This document shows, piece after piece, positions 28,094 through 37,335 of a DNA stretch of 43,967 nt. Position 1 is the first letter of the stretch; the number at the start of each line of letters is the position of its first letter. The stretch is from Acidobacteriota bacterium (GTDB lineage Bacteria; Acidobacteriota; Terriglobia; Terriglobales; Acidobacteriaceae). Position numbers and translations under genes: made by a program. The DNA lies in assembly GCA_021813745.1 (NCBI GenBank), contig JAKAJO010000073.1, forward strand, positions 1 through 43,967. Reading direction: 5' to 3'. The notes under the pieces are model-generated. The model had not been told where the DNA came from. It was given only the letters and a program-made list of their open reading frames with translations, and ran no database searches.

Positions 28094-28517
28094 TTCGTAA
28101 TGCCCGGAAAAGGTACCGATTCTTTGCGTCAAATGAGGAAGTTTCGCGTCTAAAAATACAGAACAGAGTGGGCAGAGGAGCTGGATTCTGCCCGACCGGT
28201 CCGAAGCCGGTGTGGTGTTTGCCACCCGGGAGAGGAAGCAGACGCTGAGAGATGTTTTTGGCAGCCAGCAGGCGGACTGTGGTAATCTATTGATCTCTGT
28301 GAGGATGCGCGCCACTTTGCCCCACACATGAGCTGCGGCTCGCGGGCGACCAGGCGAAACCTGAAGCGCGAACATCCTGTTCCGAGCGATACTTTTGACC
28401 GCCTCTGGTTGCGGAGGCTACAGGTCTGCGTGCTTGTTTGGTAATGCCAGACGAGCGGACCTGGTACTGGTGCGCGCAGCGGTGTGAAACAAGCTGGCGC
28501 GGGAGAGCAGGAATACT
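28061..28517 (+). other. dnaG-rpoD intergenic region
   Basis: This 457-base gap has no supported gene; frames on both strands lack SD sites and family features. It probably holds an rpoD promoter. Weak candidates are TTGACC near 28395 followed 17 bp later by CTACAG, and a TAATCT near 28283. An in-frame TGA 34 nt before the start limits rpoD to the TTG. Confidence 0.5.
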
Positions 28518-30203
28518 TTGGCAATTGACGAAAAATTTGACGACGACATTCACAGTCTGATCGACACGGGGAAAGAGAAGGGCTACCTCACGTACGGCGA
28601 CGTGAACGATATGTTGCCCGAGGACATGAACTCACCCGACGATCTCGACGATCTGATTACCACCATCGGCACGCAGGGTATCGATCTGCTCGATGGGCCG
28701 AAGTTTGCTGGCGACAAGGACTTTGAACTCGAGGAAGGTGAGGACGTCGAGCTCGACCTGACGCCGGGCACCCTGGAAAAGACCAACGATCCTGTCCGCA
28801 TGTACCTGCGCGAGATGGGCACGGTTCCACTGCTTACGCGCGAGGGCGAGGTAGAGATTGCCAAGCGTATCGAGCGCGGACAATTGCGCGTGATGAAGGC
28901 TATTTCACGTTCTCCGATCGTGATTCGTGAAATTGTCGCACTTGGCGAGGATTTGAAGCGCGGCGTCCGCAACGTGAAGGAAGTGGTCGTCTTCGACGAA
29001 GAAGAGCTGACCGAAGATGTGGTGCAGGCCAGGGTGCGCGCGACCGTGGCGCGCATTGACGCGCTGGTGAAGCACCAGAAGAAAATTCAGCAGCTTGAAG
29101 AAAAGCAGGCTGCCGCCACCAGTCGGACAAGCCAGCGCGAGCAGCGGCGTACGCGTTGGCTCATCGCGCGTGAGAAGGTGTACGTTTCGCGCATCGTCAG
29201 GGAGTTGAAGTACACCGGCCTGGAACGGAAGCGCCTGCTCGACCGCGTGAATAAAACCGTGGATACGATGCGCACGCTGGAGCGCCAGATTCGCTCGCTG
29301 GACCAGAAGTACGAGGCCAGCAAGAGCGAGGAACTCAAAAAGGAGTACCGCCGCCAACAGAAGAACTGCAAGGCAGACCTCGACAAGATCGAGGCCGATT
29401 CCGGTGTTTCGATCGCCGAATTGAAGCGCACACAGCGCGAGATGATCCAGGGCGATATGGACGCCGAGCAGGCCAAGCGCGAGCTCATCGAAGCCAATCT
29501 GCGACTTGTGGTGTCCATTGCAAAAAAGTACACCAATCGCGGATTGCAGTTCCTCGATCTGATTCAGGAAGGCAACATCGGCCTGATGAAGGCGGTGGAC
29601 AAGTTCGAGTACCGCCGTGGCTACAAGTTCTCGACGTATGCAACGTGGTGGATTCGCCAGGCGATTACGCGTGCGATTGCGGACCAGGCGCGCACGATCC
29701 GCATCCCGGTGCACATGATCGAAACGATCAATAAGCTCATCCGAACCAGCCGCCAGCTTGTGCAGGAGCTGGGACGCGAGCCTTCGAGCGAAGAGATTGC
29801 GCGCCGCATGGACATTCCTGTGGCCAAGGTGCGCAAGGTGCTGAAGATTGCGCAGGAGCCGATTTCGCTGGAGACTCCGATTGGCGAAGAGGAAGACTCG
29901 CACCTCGGCGACTTCATCGAAGATCGTCAGGCAGTCTCGCCCTCCGAGGCCGTCATCAGCGTCAATCTGAAGGAGTACACCTCGCAGGTGCTGCGCACGC
30001 TTACGCCGCGCGAGGAGCGTGTGATCAAGATGCGCTTCGGCCTGGAAGACGGCTCTGAGCACACGCTGGAGGAGGTTGGGCAGAGCTTCCAGGTGACGCG
30101 CGAGCGCATCCGCCAAATTGAGGCTAAGGCGCTGCGCAAGCTGCGGCATCCTTCACGCAGCCGCAAGCTGAAAGCATTTGTGGAAGGTGTGAAAGAAATG
30201 TAG
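28518..30203 (+). CDS. rpoD: RNA polymerase primary sigma factor (sigma70)
   Basis: Housekeeping sigma factor. Its 561 residues contain region 1.1 ([28 protein letters not shown]), region 1.2 ([29 protein letters not shown]), region 2 ([57 protein letters not shown]), region 3 and region 4 with the -35-binding helix-turn-helix [30 protein letters not shown]. The spacer between 1.2 and 2 is rich in charged coiled-coil sequence (about 190-300). The start is TTG at 28518, with AGGA 6 nt upstream; no ATG or GTG precedes it in frame. A strong terminator follows. Confidence 0.97.
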   Translation: MAIDEKFDDDIHSLIDTGKEKGYLTYGDVNDMLPEDMNSPDDLDDLITTIGTQGIDLLDGPKFAGDKDFELEEGEDVELDLTPGTLEKTNDPVRMYLREMGTVPLLTREGEVEIAKRIERGQLRVMKAISRSPIVIREIVALGEDLKRGVRNVKEVVVFDEEELTEDVVQARVRATVARIDALVKHQKKIQQLEEKQAAATSRTSQREQRRTRWLIAREKVYVSRIVRELKYTGLERKRLLDRVNKTVDTMRTLERQIRSLDQKYEASKSEELKKEYRRQQKNCKADLDKIEADSGVSIAELKRTQREMIQGDMDAEQAKRELIEANLRLVVSIAKKYTNRGLQFLDLIQEGNIGLMKAVDKFEYRRGYKFSTYATWWIRQAITRAIADQARTIRIPVHMIETINKLIRTSRQLVQELGREPSSEEIARRMDIPVAKVRKVLKIAQEPISLETPIGEEEDSHLGDFIEDRQAVSPSEAVISVNLKEYTSQVLRTLTPREERVIKMRFGLEDGSEHTLEEVGQSFQVTRERIRQIEAKALRKLRHPSRSRKLKAFVEGVKEM

Positions 30204-30227
30204 CTTCATCGCATCGCAGGAAATCCT

Positions 30228-30260
30228 GAAGGGCCGCGACTCTAGAATTCGCGGCCCTTC
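30228..30260 (+). terminator. Rho-independent terminator of rpoD
   Basis: A perfect 12-bp stem (GAAGGGCCGCGA/TCGCGGCCCTTC) around a 9-nt loop, followed by CTTTTCTTG. Confidence 0.9.
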
Positions 30261-30381
30261 CTTTTCTTGTGGCAGTCACCATGACCCTCTTTGATAGAAT
30301 TCCGCTGTTTGCCGGTGAACCTATGTACTGAAACGTTTTTCTTGGGTATTTTGCACAATCCGGCCACGAGGGGGAATTCGC

Positions 30382-31827
30382 ATGAAGAAGATCACGCGCC
30401 GTCAGTTTGGGGCGGGCATCGCCGCCGCGGCAGCCACTGCTTCCATCGGCACTGCATTGCCGGAATTTGCTTTTGGCCAGCCAAAGCCCGCTCCGCTTCG
30501 TTATCCGCAGGGCTTTCTGTGGGGATGTGCCACGGCAGCCTATCAGATTGAAGGCGGCGCACAGGCCGATGGCCGCGGACCTTCCGTGTGGGATGTCTTC
30601 AGCCATACGCCGGGAAAGACGCATGACGGCGACACGGGCGACGTGGCGGATGACTCCTATCACCTCTACAAGGAGGACGTGCGGCTGCTCAAAGCGCTGG
30701 GAGTGCAGACTTACCGCCTGTCGATTTCATGGTCGCGCGTTTTTCCTACTGGCAAAGCGCCTCTGAATCCAAAGGGACTTGACTACTACAACCGCGTCGT
30801 TGATGAACTGCTGGCCAACAACATCACTCCATACATCACCATGTTTCACTGGGATTTGCCCGCGGCCCTGCCTGGCGGCTGGCAAAACCGCGACACTTCC
30901 CATGCCTTTGCGGATTACGTCGCGTTTGTGTCAAAGAAGCTCGGTGATCGCGTCCACCATTTCATGACGACCAATGAGTTCATCTGCTTCACTGATCTTG
31001 GCTATCGTTGGGGCCAGTTTGCCCCTGGTCTGAAGCTTCCCGCAAAAGAGGCGAATCAGGTGCGGCATCACGGCATTCTGGCGCACGGGCTGGGCGTGCA
31101 GGCCATCCGCGCCAACACGCCGGCGGGCACCCAGGTGGGACTCGCAGAGAATGCGAATGTCTATGTGCCCGTGATGGAAACCGCAGAAAACATCAAGGCT
31201 GCGCAAAAGGCCACGCGGCTGATGAATGCGCCATTCCTCACGACCCTGATGGAAGGCAAGTACATCGATGAGTATCTGCGGCATGAAGGTGCAAATGCTC
31301 CCAAGGTCGAGCCGGGCGATATGGAAGCCATTGCCAGCCCACTCGATTTTGTGGGCCTTAACATCTACACGCCCTCGTATGTGCGCGCGGATGACAGTCC
31401 GATGGGTTTCTCCATTGAGCCGATGCCTGCGTCCTATCCGCATATGGCTTCGCCTTGGATTCAGATTGCCCCGGAGTGCATCTACTGGGGCGTACGCAAT
31501 GTGTGCGATTTATGGAGTCCCAAAGCCATCTACATCACCGAAAATGGCACCTCGTCTGACGATGTTATGACGCCATCTGGCCACGTGGAAGACGTGGACC
31601 GCGTCATGTATTTGCGGAATCACCTGGTGCAACTGCACCGCGCAGTGGATGAAGATTATCCGGTCAAGGGCTATTTCCTCTGGAGCCTGATGGACAACTT
31701 CGAGTGGGCAGATGGGTACAGCAAGCGATTTGGGATTCACTACGTCGACTTCAAGACGCTGAAGCGTACGCCGAAGATGAGCGCAACCTGGTATAAGAAC
31801 GTCATCGCGCAGAACCAGGTCGAATAG
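30382..31827 (+). CDS. Tat-exported GH1 beta-glucosidase-like glycosidase
   Basis: Glycoside hydrolase family 1 retaining enzyme, predicted to act in the periplasm. The 481-residue protein opens with a twin-arginine signal (TRRQFGAG at 5-12, Ala-rich to about 25). GH1 signatures follow: FLWGCATAAYQIEGG at 45-59, SISWSRVFPTG, the acid/base Glu199 in TTNEF and the nucleophile Glu387 in ITENG, then WSLMDNFEW. The acid/base motif is TTNEF rather than the usual TxNEP, with Phe in place of Pro. Substrate is unknown; cellobiose or plant glycosides would suit a soil acidobacterium. The start has GGGGG about 6 nt upstream. A TAGAAT near 30293 may be its -10. Confidence 0.94.
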   Translation: MKKITRRQFGAGIAAAAATASIGTALPEFAFGQPKPAPLRYPQGFLWGCATAAYQIEGGAQADGRGPSVWDVFSHTPGKTHDGDTGDVADDSYHLYKEDVRLLKALGVQTYRLSISWSRVFPTGKAPLNPKGLDYYNRVVDELLANNITPYITMFHWDLPAALPGGWQNRDTSHAFADYVAFVSKKLGDRVHHFMTTNEFICFTDLGYRWGQFAPGLKLPAKEANQVRHHGILAHGLGVQAIRANTPAGTQVGLAENANVYVPVMETAENIKAAQKATRLMNAPFLTTLMEGKYIDEYLRHEGANAPKVEPGDMEAIASPLDFVGLNIYTPSYVRADDSPMGFSIEPMPASYPHMASPWIQIAPECIYWGVRNVCDLWSPKAIYITENGTSSDDVMTPSGHVEDVDRVMYLRNHLVQLHRAVDEDYPVKGYFLWSLMDNFEWADGYSKRFGIHYVDFKTLKRTPKMSATWYKNVIAQNQVE

Positions 31828-31839
31828 ACAGCCCGCACC

Positions 31840-31863
31840 CCGGGCGCTTTGCAGCGCGCCCGG
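31840..31863. terminator. Hairpin after the GH1 gene
   Basis: CCGGGCGC and GCGCCCGG pair around TTTGCAGC. There is no T-run; it lies between convergent genes and could serve both. Confidence 0.5.
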
Positions 31864-31887
31864 AGTGTAGGCTGCACGCTCTGAGCA

Positions 31888-32931
31888 TCAGTGCCGGGCG
31901 ACCGGCTCGACGATTGGTTCCATGATGTGGAGCAGAGGCCGGCCATCAATGTTCTCCAGGGGAAAATAGACCAGGTGCGTCCGCGGATCAACCGCAACGG
32001 TATGCGCATGAGGCATCTGGAACTGGGCAAGCTGCGTCAATTTTCGATGGCTCTCTTGGAAGACTGTCACGACACCGGACTCCGCGGAGACATAAAGGCG
32101 CATCAAACCCGGATCGAAGGCGAGTACATCCGGGTCGTCGCCTACCGGATACATAGCCAGCAGCTTTTTTGCATGGAGATCGAAGACAGCGAGAGTGTGG
32201 TTCCCCTCGCCTGCGATAAAGGCCAGATTGTTTGACGAGTCGAGGGCGATGCCGTGCGGGTCATCGACTCCGGCCAGAGGATAGCGCTCCACAATCTTCA
32301 TGCTTACCGGATCGATGACGGCTAGCTGATTGAGTTTGTGGACTGCAACGAGGATGGATCCAGAACCTGAGTCGTACACGGTATTCCCTGCGCCGCCTCC
32401 CAGAGAAATCCTGGCAATCAGCTGGTTCGTCCTGGCGTCCACCACGGCATCCACACCGCCATGCTCATCGGAAATGAAGACGCGATGCACGCCCGGCGCG
32501 TAAGCCAGACCGTCGGGGTAGTCGACAGGACCGGCCACGGCCAATGTCTTTAGCGTGGACATGGAGACGATGTTCACCTGATGATTGCCCGTGGCAGAGG
32601 CAAAGACGCGGTCAATCTGTGGGACGGCAAGCACGCCATGCACTCGCGCGAAGCCATCCAGGTTCGCAACAATCTTCTGCGAGCGCACATCAAAGACCAC
32701 AAGTTGATTCGCATTCATGTGCGCGATGTAGAGTCTGCCATGGTCTGCATCAAAGCTCTGGTAATCAAAGCGCACAGCCGGGCCGGGCAACGGAAGAGCT
32801 GCGATCTGGCGCAGTGCAGGATTTTCGGGAGCATCTGCGGATTGAGCCAGCGTGGGCCTGCAAATACACAGCGCAAGCAGTGCCACGATGCCTTTAAGAA
32901 TCCAGCGAACAGATGGAGTGGGTGTCGGCAT
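31888..32931 (-). CDS. Exported YncE-like beta-propeller protein
   Basis: Seven-bladed propeller of unknown ligand. The 347-residue protein has a signal peptide (about 1-29, ILKGIVALLALCICRPTLAQ). Repeated blades follow with the LYIAHMNANQLVVFDV, NQLAVIDPVSMKIVERYPLAGVDDPHGIALD and LAFIAGEGNHTLAVFDLHAKKLL pattern of the YVTN/NHL type. Such proteins are often surface or periplasmic and may bind ligands or partner proteins. The start at 32931 has a GGAG 8 nt upstream. It is 148 nt downstream of the big exported protein, so the two may share a transcript. Confidence 0.87.
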   Translation of the reverse strand: MPTPTPSVRWILKGIVALLALCICRPTLAQSADAPENPALRQIAALPLPGPAVRFDYQSFDADHGRLYIAHMNANQLVVFDVRSQKIVANLDGFARVHGVLAVPQIDRVFASATGNHQVNIVSMSTLKTLAVAGPVDYPDGLAYAPGVHRVFISDEHGGVDAVVDARTNQLIARISLGGGAGNTVYDSGSGSILVAVHKLNQLAVIDPVSMKIVERYPLAGVDDPHGIALDSSNNLAFIAGEGNHTLAVFDLHAKKLLAMYPVGDDPDVLAFDPGLMRLYVSAESGVVTVFQESHRKLTQLAQFQMPHAHTVAVDPRTHLVYFPLENIDGRPLLHIMEPIVEPVARH

Positions 32932-33079
32932 GAAAAGTTCTCCTCAGGAGGCAAGGATAGTGCTGAAGGCGCATTGATGCACGCAAGTGGCCTGTCGAAA
33001 ACAGGACATTCAAGACCGGGCGCGGGGCTTATGAATTCCTAGCTCATCACACGAGGGCCCCGTCTCTGCCGGGGGACGC

Positions 33080-35728
33080 TTATCGTCCTTGCGGACTCGT
33101 GGAAGCAGGAGTCTGGGCTGATGTTGCAGGCTCCGAAGCAGGAGAGGATGTCGAAACATTCGAAGAGGTCGGGCTTACCGGAGCTTTCTGCTCTTCGGGT
33201 TGCTTGCTGCTACGGGGTGATGCGTGGGGAGCACTCGGGGCGGTGGAATCTGATTCTGCCTGCGAAGCGGAAGCCGCAGTGGGTACCGTGGCTTTGAGGG
33301 CTAAAGACGGCCCTGCGGGAGCAAGGGGTTGCACTGCCATGCTGAGGGACTGCGCCGCGGAGGAGTCATCGCGTAGTTTCATGTAAAGAACGCCGTTGAT
33401 TGGATGAGGCACTGCAATCTGGGTTCCAGTGAATTCAGCTGGAACATCCGTCGAGTCTTCAAAGGTCTGCGTGGTCGAAAAGGAATCGGCCAGAAAGAGG
33501 TTACTACCTGTCAGAATGCATGGATGGGATTGCGAGCGTGGGCAGCGAAGTTCCTTGAATCCCGGGATTCTCACCAGAGTTCCCAGCGGCACCCAATCAC
33601 CCGTGATTCCATCTGCGGAGATCGCACGAATGTGGATGGGGCCAAAGGCCGACGATCCGAACCGCGCCAGAGGCTGAATCACGGCGAGAGCCGTCTTTTG
33701 ATCTTCCAGCATCAGACTGCCATCAGCGAGCGACAGAACCGTGTGAAAACTGTCATCCAGCGCCGCCACTTCAATTTTTTCATCGCGCGGAAAATTGGCT
33801 GGGGTCATGGATCGGACAAAGAAGACCAGACGACGGTCAACTGGAAAATCGTCAGAACTTCCGAACTGAACGACCGAAGGCTCGTTCGAGGCTTCGTCTT
33901 GGGTGCCTTTACTGAGCAGCACAATCTGCGGACGCGGTGGAGAGACGCTGACCGGGACTTGGAAGAGGCGGCCATCTTTCAGACGGACACTTGCTGAGTA
34001 TGGCGTACCGGGCATGAGACCTGCGGTTGAACTGTCTGCCGCCAGCATGAGACGGTCTGCGCCGTCTACACGATTGAGGGTCTTGGGAGTCCACCGGATG
34101 CCGTCCATCGACACTGCGGCAACTTCGTCGAGCCGGGTTCCCATCAGCGACGCGGCATTATCTCCTGCGCTCAGGCTGAGTTGATGCAGGGATGCCGCCT
34201 CGGTATAGGCCTGAAGAGGCAGAACATCCGGATGCTTTAAGCCGAATTGATGGACATTCAAGGTCACTTGTCCCGGCTTGGAGTCCTTCAGCGGCACCTG
34301 AATCTCCAGCGTTTCTGCCTTTGGAGACTTCCAAGTGAGCGGCAAGCTGTGGCCATCAGGGAGCGCCTCTTCGACCTTGTCAACGCAGAGAGTGTTGTCG
34401 CCGTGAAGGTGCAGAGTGTCCACACGCCCCACAATCAGAGCCGTCTCGTCGCCTGGAGTCACGGTCCAGTTGCCCGGTTCCACCGAATGCAGGTGGTAGC
34501 GCGGACCTTCCCAGTCGTCAAAACCCCATTTGCCGCGGACAACGCCCGTGAGGGTCCCCGGCGGCAGCGTCCTGGAGTAACTCAAGAGAGAAAGACCACC
34601 CTGGGCAGGGTCTGCCCTCAATGGCAAGTCGATAGGGCCTGTCGATGCTTCAATGTGGAGACTCAGATCATGCGCCATCTCTGTGGCAAGCGCCAGCGGA
34701 GCCCCCTCTGCAGGAAACACCAATCCGGGCTTCTGGGCACAGAATTCCGCAGCTGGATCGACTGGATGCAAAGGCGGCATCTGTGCGGGTCCGATGGGTG
34801 GCAGTGCAACGATCACCACGGACTTCGGGTCGCGGAAAGAGGGGGCCACACTCAGTCGCAAATTCAGGGTGTCGGCGGAAGGCAGGGCCAGCGCCGGAAT
34901 GTACTGATAATGCGCGGTGTGGAGAGAAGACAGAATTCTGACCGTATCTACGATCGCACCGACATAGGGACTGTAGACGCCACCGCCCGCTGCGGGCGCA
35001 TAGCTCAGTTGATTCATCAAGTCTGCTGTCGATCCGTTTGCGATCTGCGACACGCGGGACTGTGTGTTGGCGTCATCCATCACCAGGCCCTCAGTATGCT
35101 GCGAAAGGCAGGGTGCCTGCTGATCCGCTGGCTTCAGGAAGCAATCCTGGTTCACCTTGATTCCGAGACTTCGGGCGCTGGTCTCGACGCGTTCTTTCAG
35201 GAGCGTCGGGTCCGTCTGAGAGGTGACCTTGACCTCCTCTAGAAACGTGTTGAGACGCATCCGGTCCCAGCTAGCGGCCTGCAAATCCTGAGCAGCGCGG
35301 ACAAAGACGCCAGGACGGTCGCGAACTGTGTGACGAAGCGTCGTGAAGTCGCCGCTCGTCTCCGGCGCAAGAAAGATAAGAGCCTGCTGTGCCTCCTGGG
35401 GCACAGTCACAAAAACCCCCTCTTCCCGCGCCGCACGAGTCCAGGTCTCAACGCGTGTGAACCACTCAGGGGGTGGAGGGTTGGTGGCGCCTCGCAGAAA
35501 CGAAACGACGAGGACAAAACGCGCCGATTGGCTTTCAGGAAGGTCTGCGTGTACCCAGACCCGATCACCGGGTTGGAGGTTCGGCACCTCTCCAATGGGC
35601 AATGTGATCTGGCCGCGCTTTACACGCACATCAACTTTGGGGCCGGCAAGGTCAAACGACTGTGAAAACGCAAAGCGCCCAAAAGTCAGTAAAACAGCGA
35701 AGAACATCCAAGACACGCCACGGCGCAT
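33080..35728 (-). CDS. Large exported protein of unknown function with a Pro/Ser-rich C-terminal tail
   Basis: From the ATG at 35728 the protein has 882 residues. A signal peptide is clear at about 1-24 (MRRGVSWMFFAVLLTFGRFAFSQS). The mature protein is mainly beta-rich sequence without recognised catalytic motifs. Short segments such as SLMGTRLDEVAAVSMDGIRW and ILTGSNLFLADSFS recall IPT/TIG immunoglobulin-like repeats, by eye only. The last 75 residues are a disordered Ser/Pro/Ala/Thr tail, possibly a wall- or surface-spanning segment. The frame reaches 35812, but the added residues have no signal character. There is no SD; a TACAAT lies 6 nt upstream of the ATG. Not recognised further. Confidence 0.82.
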   Translation of the reverse strand: MRRGVSWMFFAVLLTFGRFAFSQSFDLAGPKVDVRVKRGQITLPIGEVPNLQPGDRVWVHADLPESQSARFVLVVSFLRGATNPPPPEWFTRVETWTRAAREEGVFVTVPQEAQQALIFLAPETSGDFTTLRHTVRDRPGVFVRAAQDLQAASWDRMRLNTFLEEVKVTSQTDPTLLKERVETSARSLGIKVNQDCFLKPADQQAPCLSQHTEGLVMDDANTQSRVSQIANGSTADLMNQLSYAPAAGGGVYSPYVGAIVDTVRILSSLHTAHYQYIPALALPSADTLNLRLSVAPSFRDPKSVVIVALPPIGPAQMPPLHPVDPAAEFCAQKPGLVFPAEGAPLALATEMAHDLSLHIEASTGPIDLPLRADPAQGGLSLLSYSRTLPPGTLTGVVRGKWGFDDWEGPRYHLHSVEPGNWTVTPGDETALIVGRVDTLHLHGDNTLCVDKVEEALPDGHSLPLTWKSPKAETLEIQVPLKDSKPGQVTLNVHQFGLKHPDVLPLQAYTEAASLHQLSLSAGDNAASLMGTRLDEVAAVSMDGIRWTPKTLNRVDGADRLMLAADSSTAGLMPGTPYSASVRLKDGRLFQVPVSVSPPRPQIVLLSKGTQDEASNEPSVVQFGSSDDFPVDRRLVFFVRSMTPANFPRDEKIEVAALDDSFHTVLSLADGSLMLEDQKTALAVIQPLARFGSSAFGPIHIRAISADGITGDWVPLGTLVRIPGFKELRCPRSQSHPCILTGSNLFLADSFSTTQTFEDSTDVPAEFTGTQIAVPHPINGVLYMKLRDDSSAAQSLSMAVQPLAPAGPSLALKATVPTAASASQAESDSTAPSAPHASPRSSKQPEEQKAPVSPTSSNVSTSSPASEPATSAQTPASTSPQGR

Positions 35729-35734
35729 GCGTAT

Positions 35735-35740
35735 ATTGTA
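35735..35740 (-). promoter_or_regulatory. Candidate -10 of the large exported protein gene
   Basis: TACAAT on the minus strand ends 6 nt before the ATG. No good -35 is seen 17 bp upstream. If used, it would give a leaderless transcript. Confidence 0.3.
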
Positions 35741-36157
35741 CGAATTATTGGATAGCTCGTCCTCGTTATCGTACAGGTATCTCATTGGCATGCCGGCCAG
35801 CCGAATTCGCATAATAGATGCACGATGGATGATTATCCCCCTCTCAAGAGTTGATTTTTCCCTACATTGACGAGTACATTAGGTTGAATTCTCTTTAGCT
35901 AAAGCGATTTCGCATTTTGTGCTTTATTAGAACCAACTTTCTCAACATGGAAATTTGGATAATGGTCCCCCAGAGGCTGTTTAGACGCTGAATTGACTGT
36001 ACGAGATAGCAAGGTGAGTTGTACCAGCTACATCATTTAGAGGTTCCCAGACTGGAAAACGGCTTGAAAGACGGGATAGTGATTTACTGAAATGATTCAT
36101 TCCATTCGGTTTGGATACGATAGGCGATCTTTATAGGCTCGTATGGAGAAGGCAAAT
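35741..36157. other. AT-rich intergenic region
   Basis: Visibly richer in A and T than any other stretch of this length in the window. No gene is supported. It holds the promoters of the flanking divergent genes, but I see no clear -35/-10 pair for the two-gene unit. Composition differs from the neighbours, which is consistent with acquired DNA. Confidence 0.55.
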
Positions 36158-36871
36158 ATGAAATCTACGAGAGCCGCACAGAGCGGCGTAGATCTGAGCA
36201 ATATCAGCATTCCCGAAGCAGAAGAGATTATTGAAGATGCTCTTAGCGAACTGGCCTTTTCACAGGATCCGGGGTTGACCCGAGCGCTCCATTTTCTTGC
36301 TCCCGCGGGCTACCAGGTCATTGTTGAACTATGCAGTGAAAGTGGGCGGAGTAAACGCCGCAATGCCCCGGCTGACGCCTGGACCCCTGAAGAGGATGAG
36401 ATTCGGATCTATTTTGAACGGGTTGAGGATACGGACGCTCCACGGCGCGCAACGCGCACACCTCGAGCCATTCGCGAGGCCGTCGCAGAGGAAGACGAAC
36501 AAGGGCCTGACGCCATTGGTGACCTCGATTCTCGCGTCAAAGAGCTTTGCTCTGCACTGTCTGAAGCCGAACGCGGCGGGCACGCTTTTATTGCACTGAA
36601 ATGGTTTCGGGATGCCTTTTTGCCTCGTAAGCCCTTTCGCTGGAACAGGAGCCCCGAATCGCGACAGCTTGTTCTGGCAGAAGCGATCCAGCGAGGCTTG
36701 GTTTTGACCAGCAAAATCGCGAATCCCAAGACACCGGCGTATCCAACCACGACGATCCGCCTGAATCGAGCAGAAGCAACAGTGCCGGAAGATACCCATC
36801 GATTTCAGCCCGTTCTCCTGAATGAAGGTAATACGGCCGAATCGATTGAAGAAGCTCGAGGCGAATCGTGA
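36158..36871 (+). CDS. Unrecognised protein, first gene of a two-gene unit with a PIN-fold protein
   Basis: A 237-residue protein with no recognised family. The N-terminal half is acidic (IPEAEEIIEDALSELAF, WTPEEDEIRIYFERVEDTDAP) and ends in an Arg/Glu linker near 95-115. The C-terminal part (about 120-200: LDSRVKELCSALSEAERGG, FIALKWFRDAFLPRKPFRW, LVLAEAIQRGLVLTS, TTTIRLNR) has the helix-helix-helix-wing outline of a winged-helix or LOTUS-like domain, inferred by eye. ATG 36158 is favoured over 36143 because GGAGAAGG precedes it. The stop overlaps the next start by GTGA, so translation is coupled. It is much longer than a typical VapB antitoxin, though the position matches. Confidence 0.72.
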   Translation: MKSTRAAQSGVDLSNISIPEAEEIIEDALSELAFSQDPGLTRALHFLAPAGYQVIVELCSESGRSKRRNAPADAWTPEEDEIRIYFERVEDTDAPRRATRTPRAIREAVAEEDEQGPDAIGDLDSRVKELCSALSEAERGGHAFIALKWFRDAFLPRKPFRWNRSPESRQLVLAEAIQRGLVLTSKIANPKTPAYPTTTIRLNRAEATVPEDTHRFQPVLLNEGNTAESIEEARGES

Positions 36872-37335
36872 ACTGCTACTTTTTGGAGGTCACGGCCTTT
36901 ATCCGGCTCTTCCTGCAGGAGCCGGGCACAGACGCTCTGGTTCGACTCGCGCAGTCCCTTGAAGACAACCGCAAGCTCATTGCCGCGTCCACGCCTCTTG
37001 AGATCTACGCAGCCATCCGTCGACGTGAGCGCTCCGGCAGTCTGAGTGCCGAGAATGCGTCGCTTGCCCTGGAGATTCTTCGGTCGGAGGCAGCACGTAT
37101 CGTACAAGAGCCTCTGAATCCTGCTGTACTTGAGACGGCGCGGCAGCTTTTGGACCGTTCAACTCTTCGCTGGCCGGAAGCGCTGCAACTCGCCGCGGCC
37201 ATGGTTGCGCGTGAGATGTTTCATGGAAGCGAAATCTTCTTTGTTTCCGCATCCTCCACGCTTCTTGAGGCAGCCAAAGGGGAGGGCTTTCAGACCATCG
37301 ATCCAGTCCATGAAGAGCATCTTCTAGTGATTTGA
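36868..37335 (+). CDS. PIN-domain-like protein with altered acidic active-site positions (VapC-related)
   Basis: A 155-residue protein with the overall outline of a VapC-type PIN ribonuclease. The usual four acids appear changed: the first Asp (normally in YxDTSA) is Glu7 in YFLEVTAF; the second acid is kept as Glu45 in TPLEIYAAIRRRERSG; the third Asp (normally DALHLA) is Glu104 in WPEALQLAAA; the fourth (normally TAD) is Ser129 in FVSASSTLLEAA. The C-terminal GEGFQTIDP fits VapC. Metal-dependent RNase activity is therefore doubtful. The start is GTG at 36868, with a GAGG 6-7 nt upstream and a 4-nt overlap with the partner. The end overlaps tyrA by 12 nt, convergently. Confidence 0.78.
   Translation: MNCYFLEVTAFIRLFLQEPGTDALVRLAQSLEDNRKLIAASTPLEIYAAIRRRERSGSLSAENASLALEILRSEAARIVQEPLNPAVLETARQLLDRSTLRWPEALQLAAAMVAREMFHGSEIFFVSASSTLLEAAKGEGFQTIDPVHEEHLLVI

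Noticed and set aside
28905..30149. 414-codon minus-strand frame opposite rpoD
   Set aside because: Antisense shadow of the sigma factor; the translation is Leu/Arg/His-rich with no start signal.
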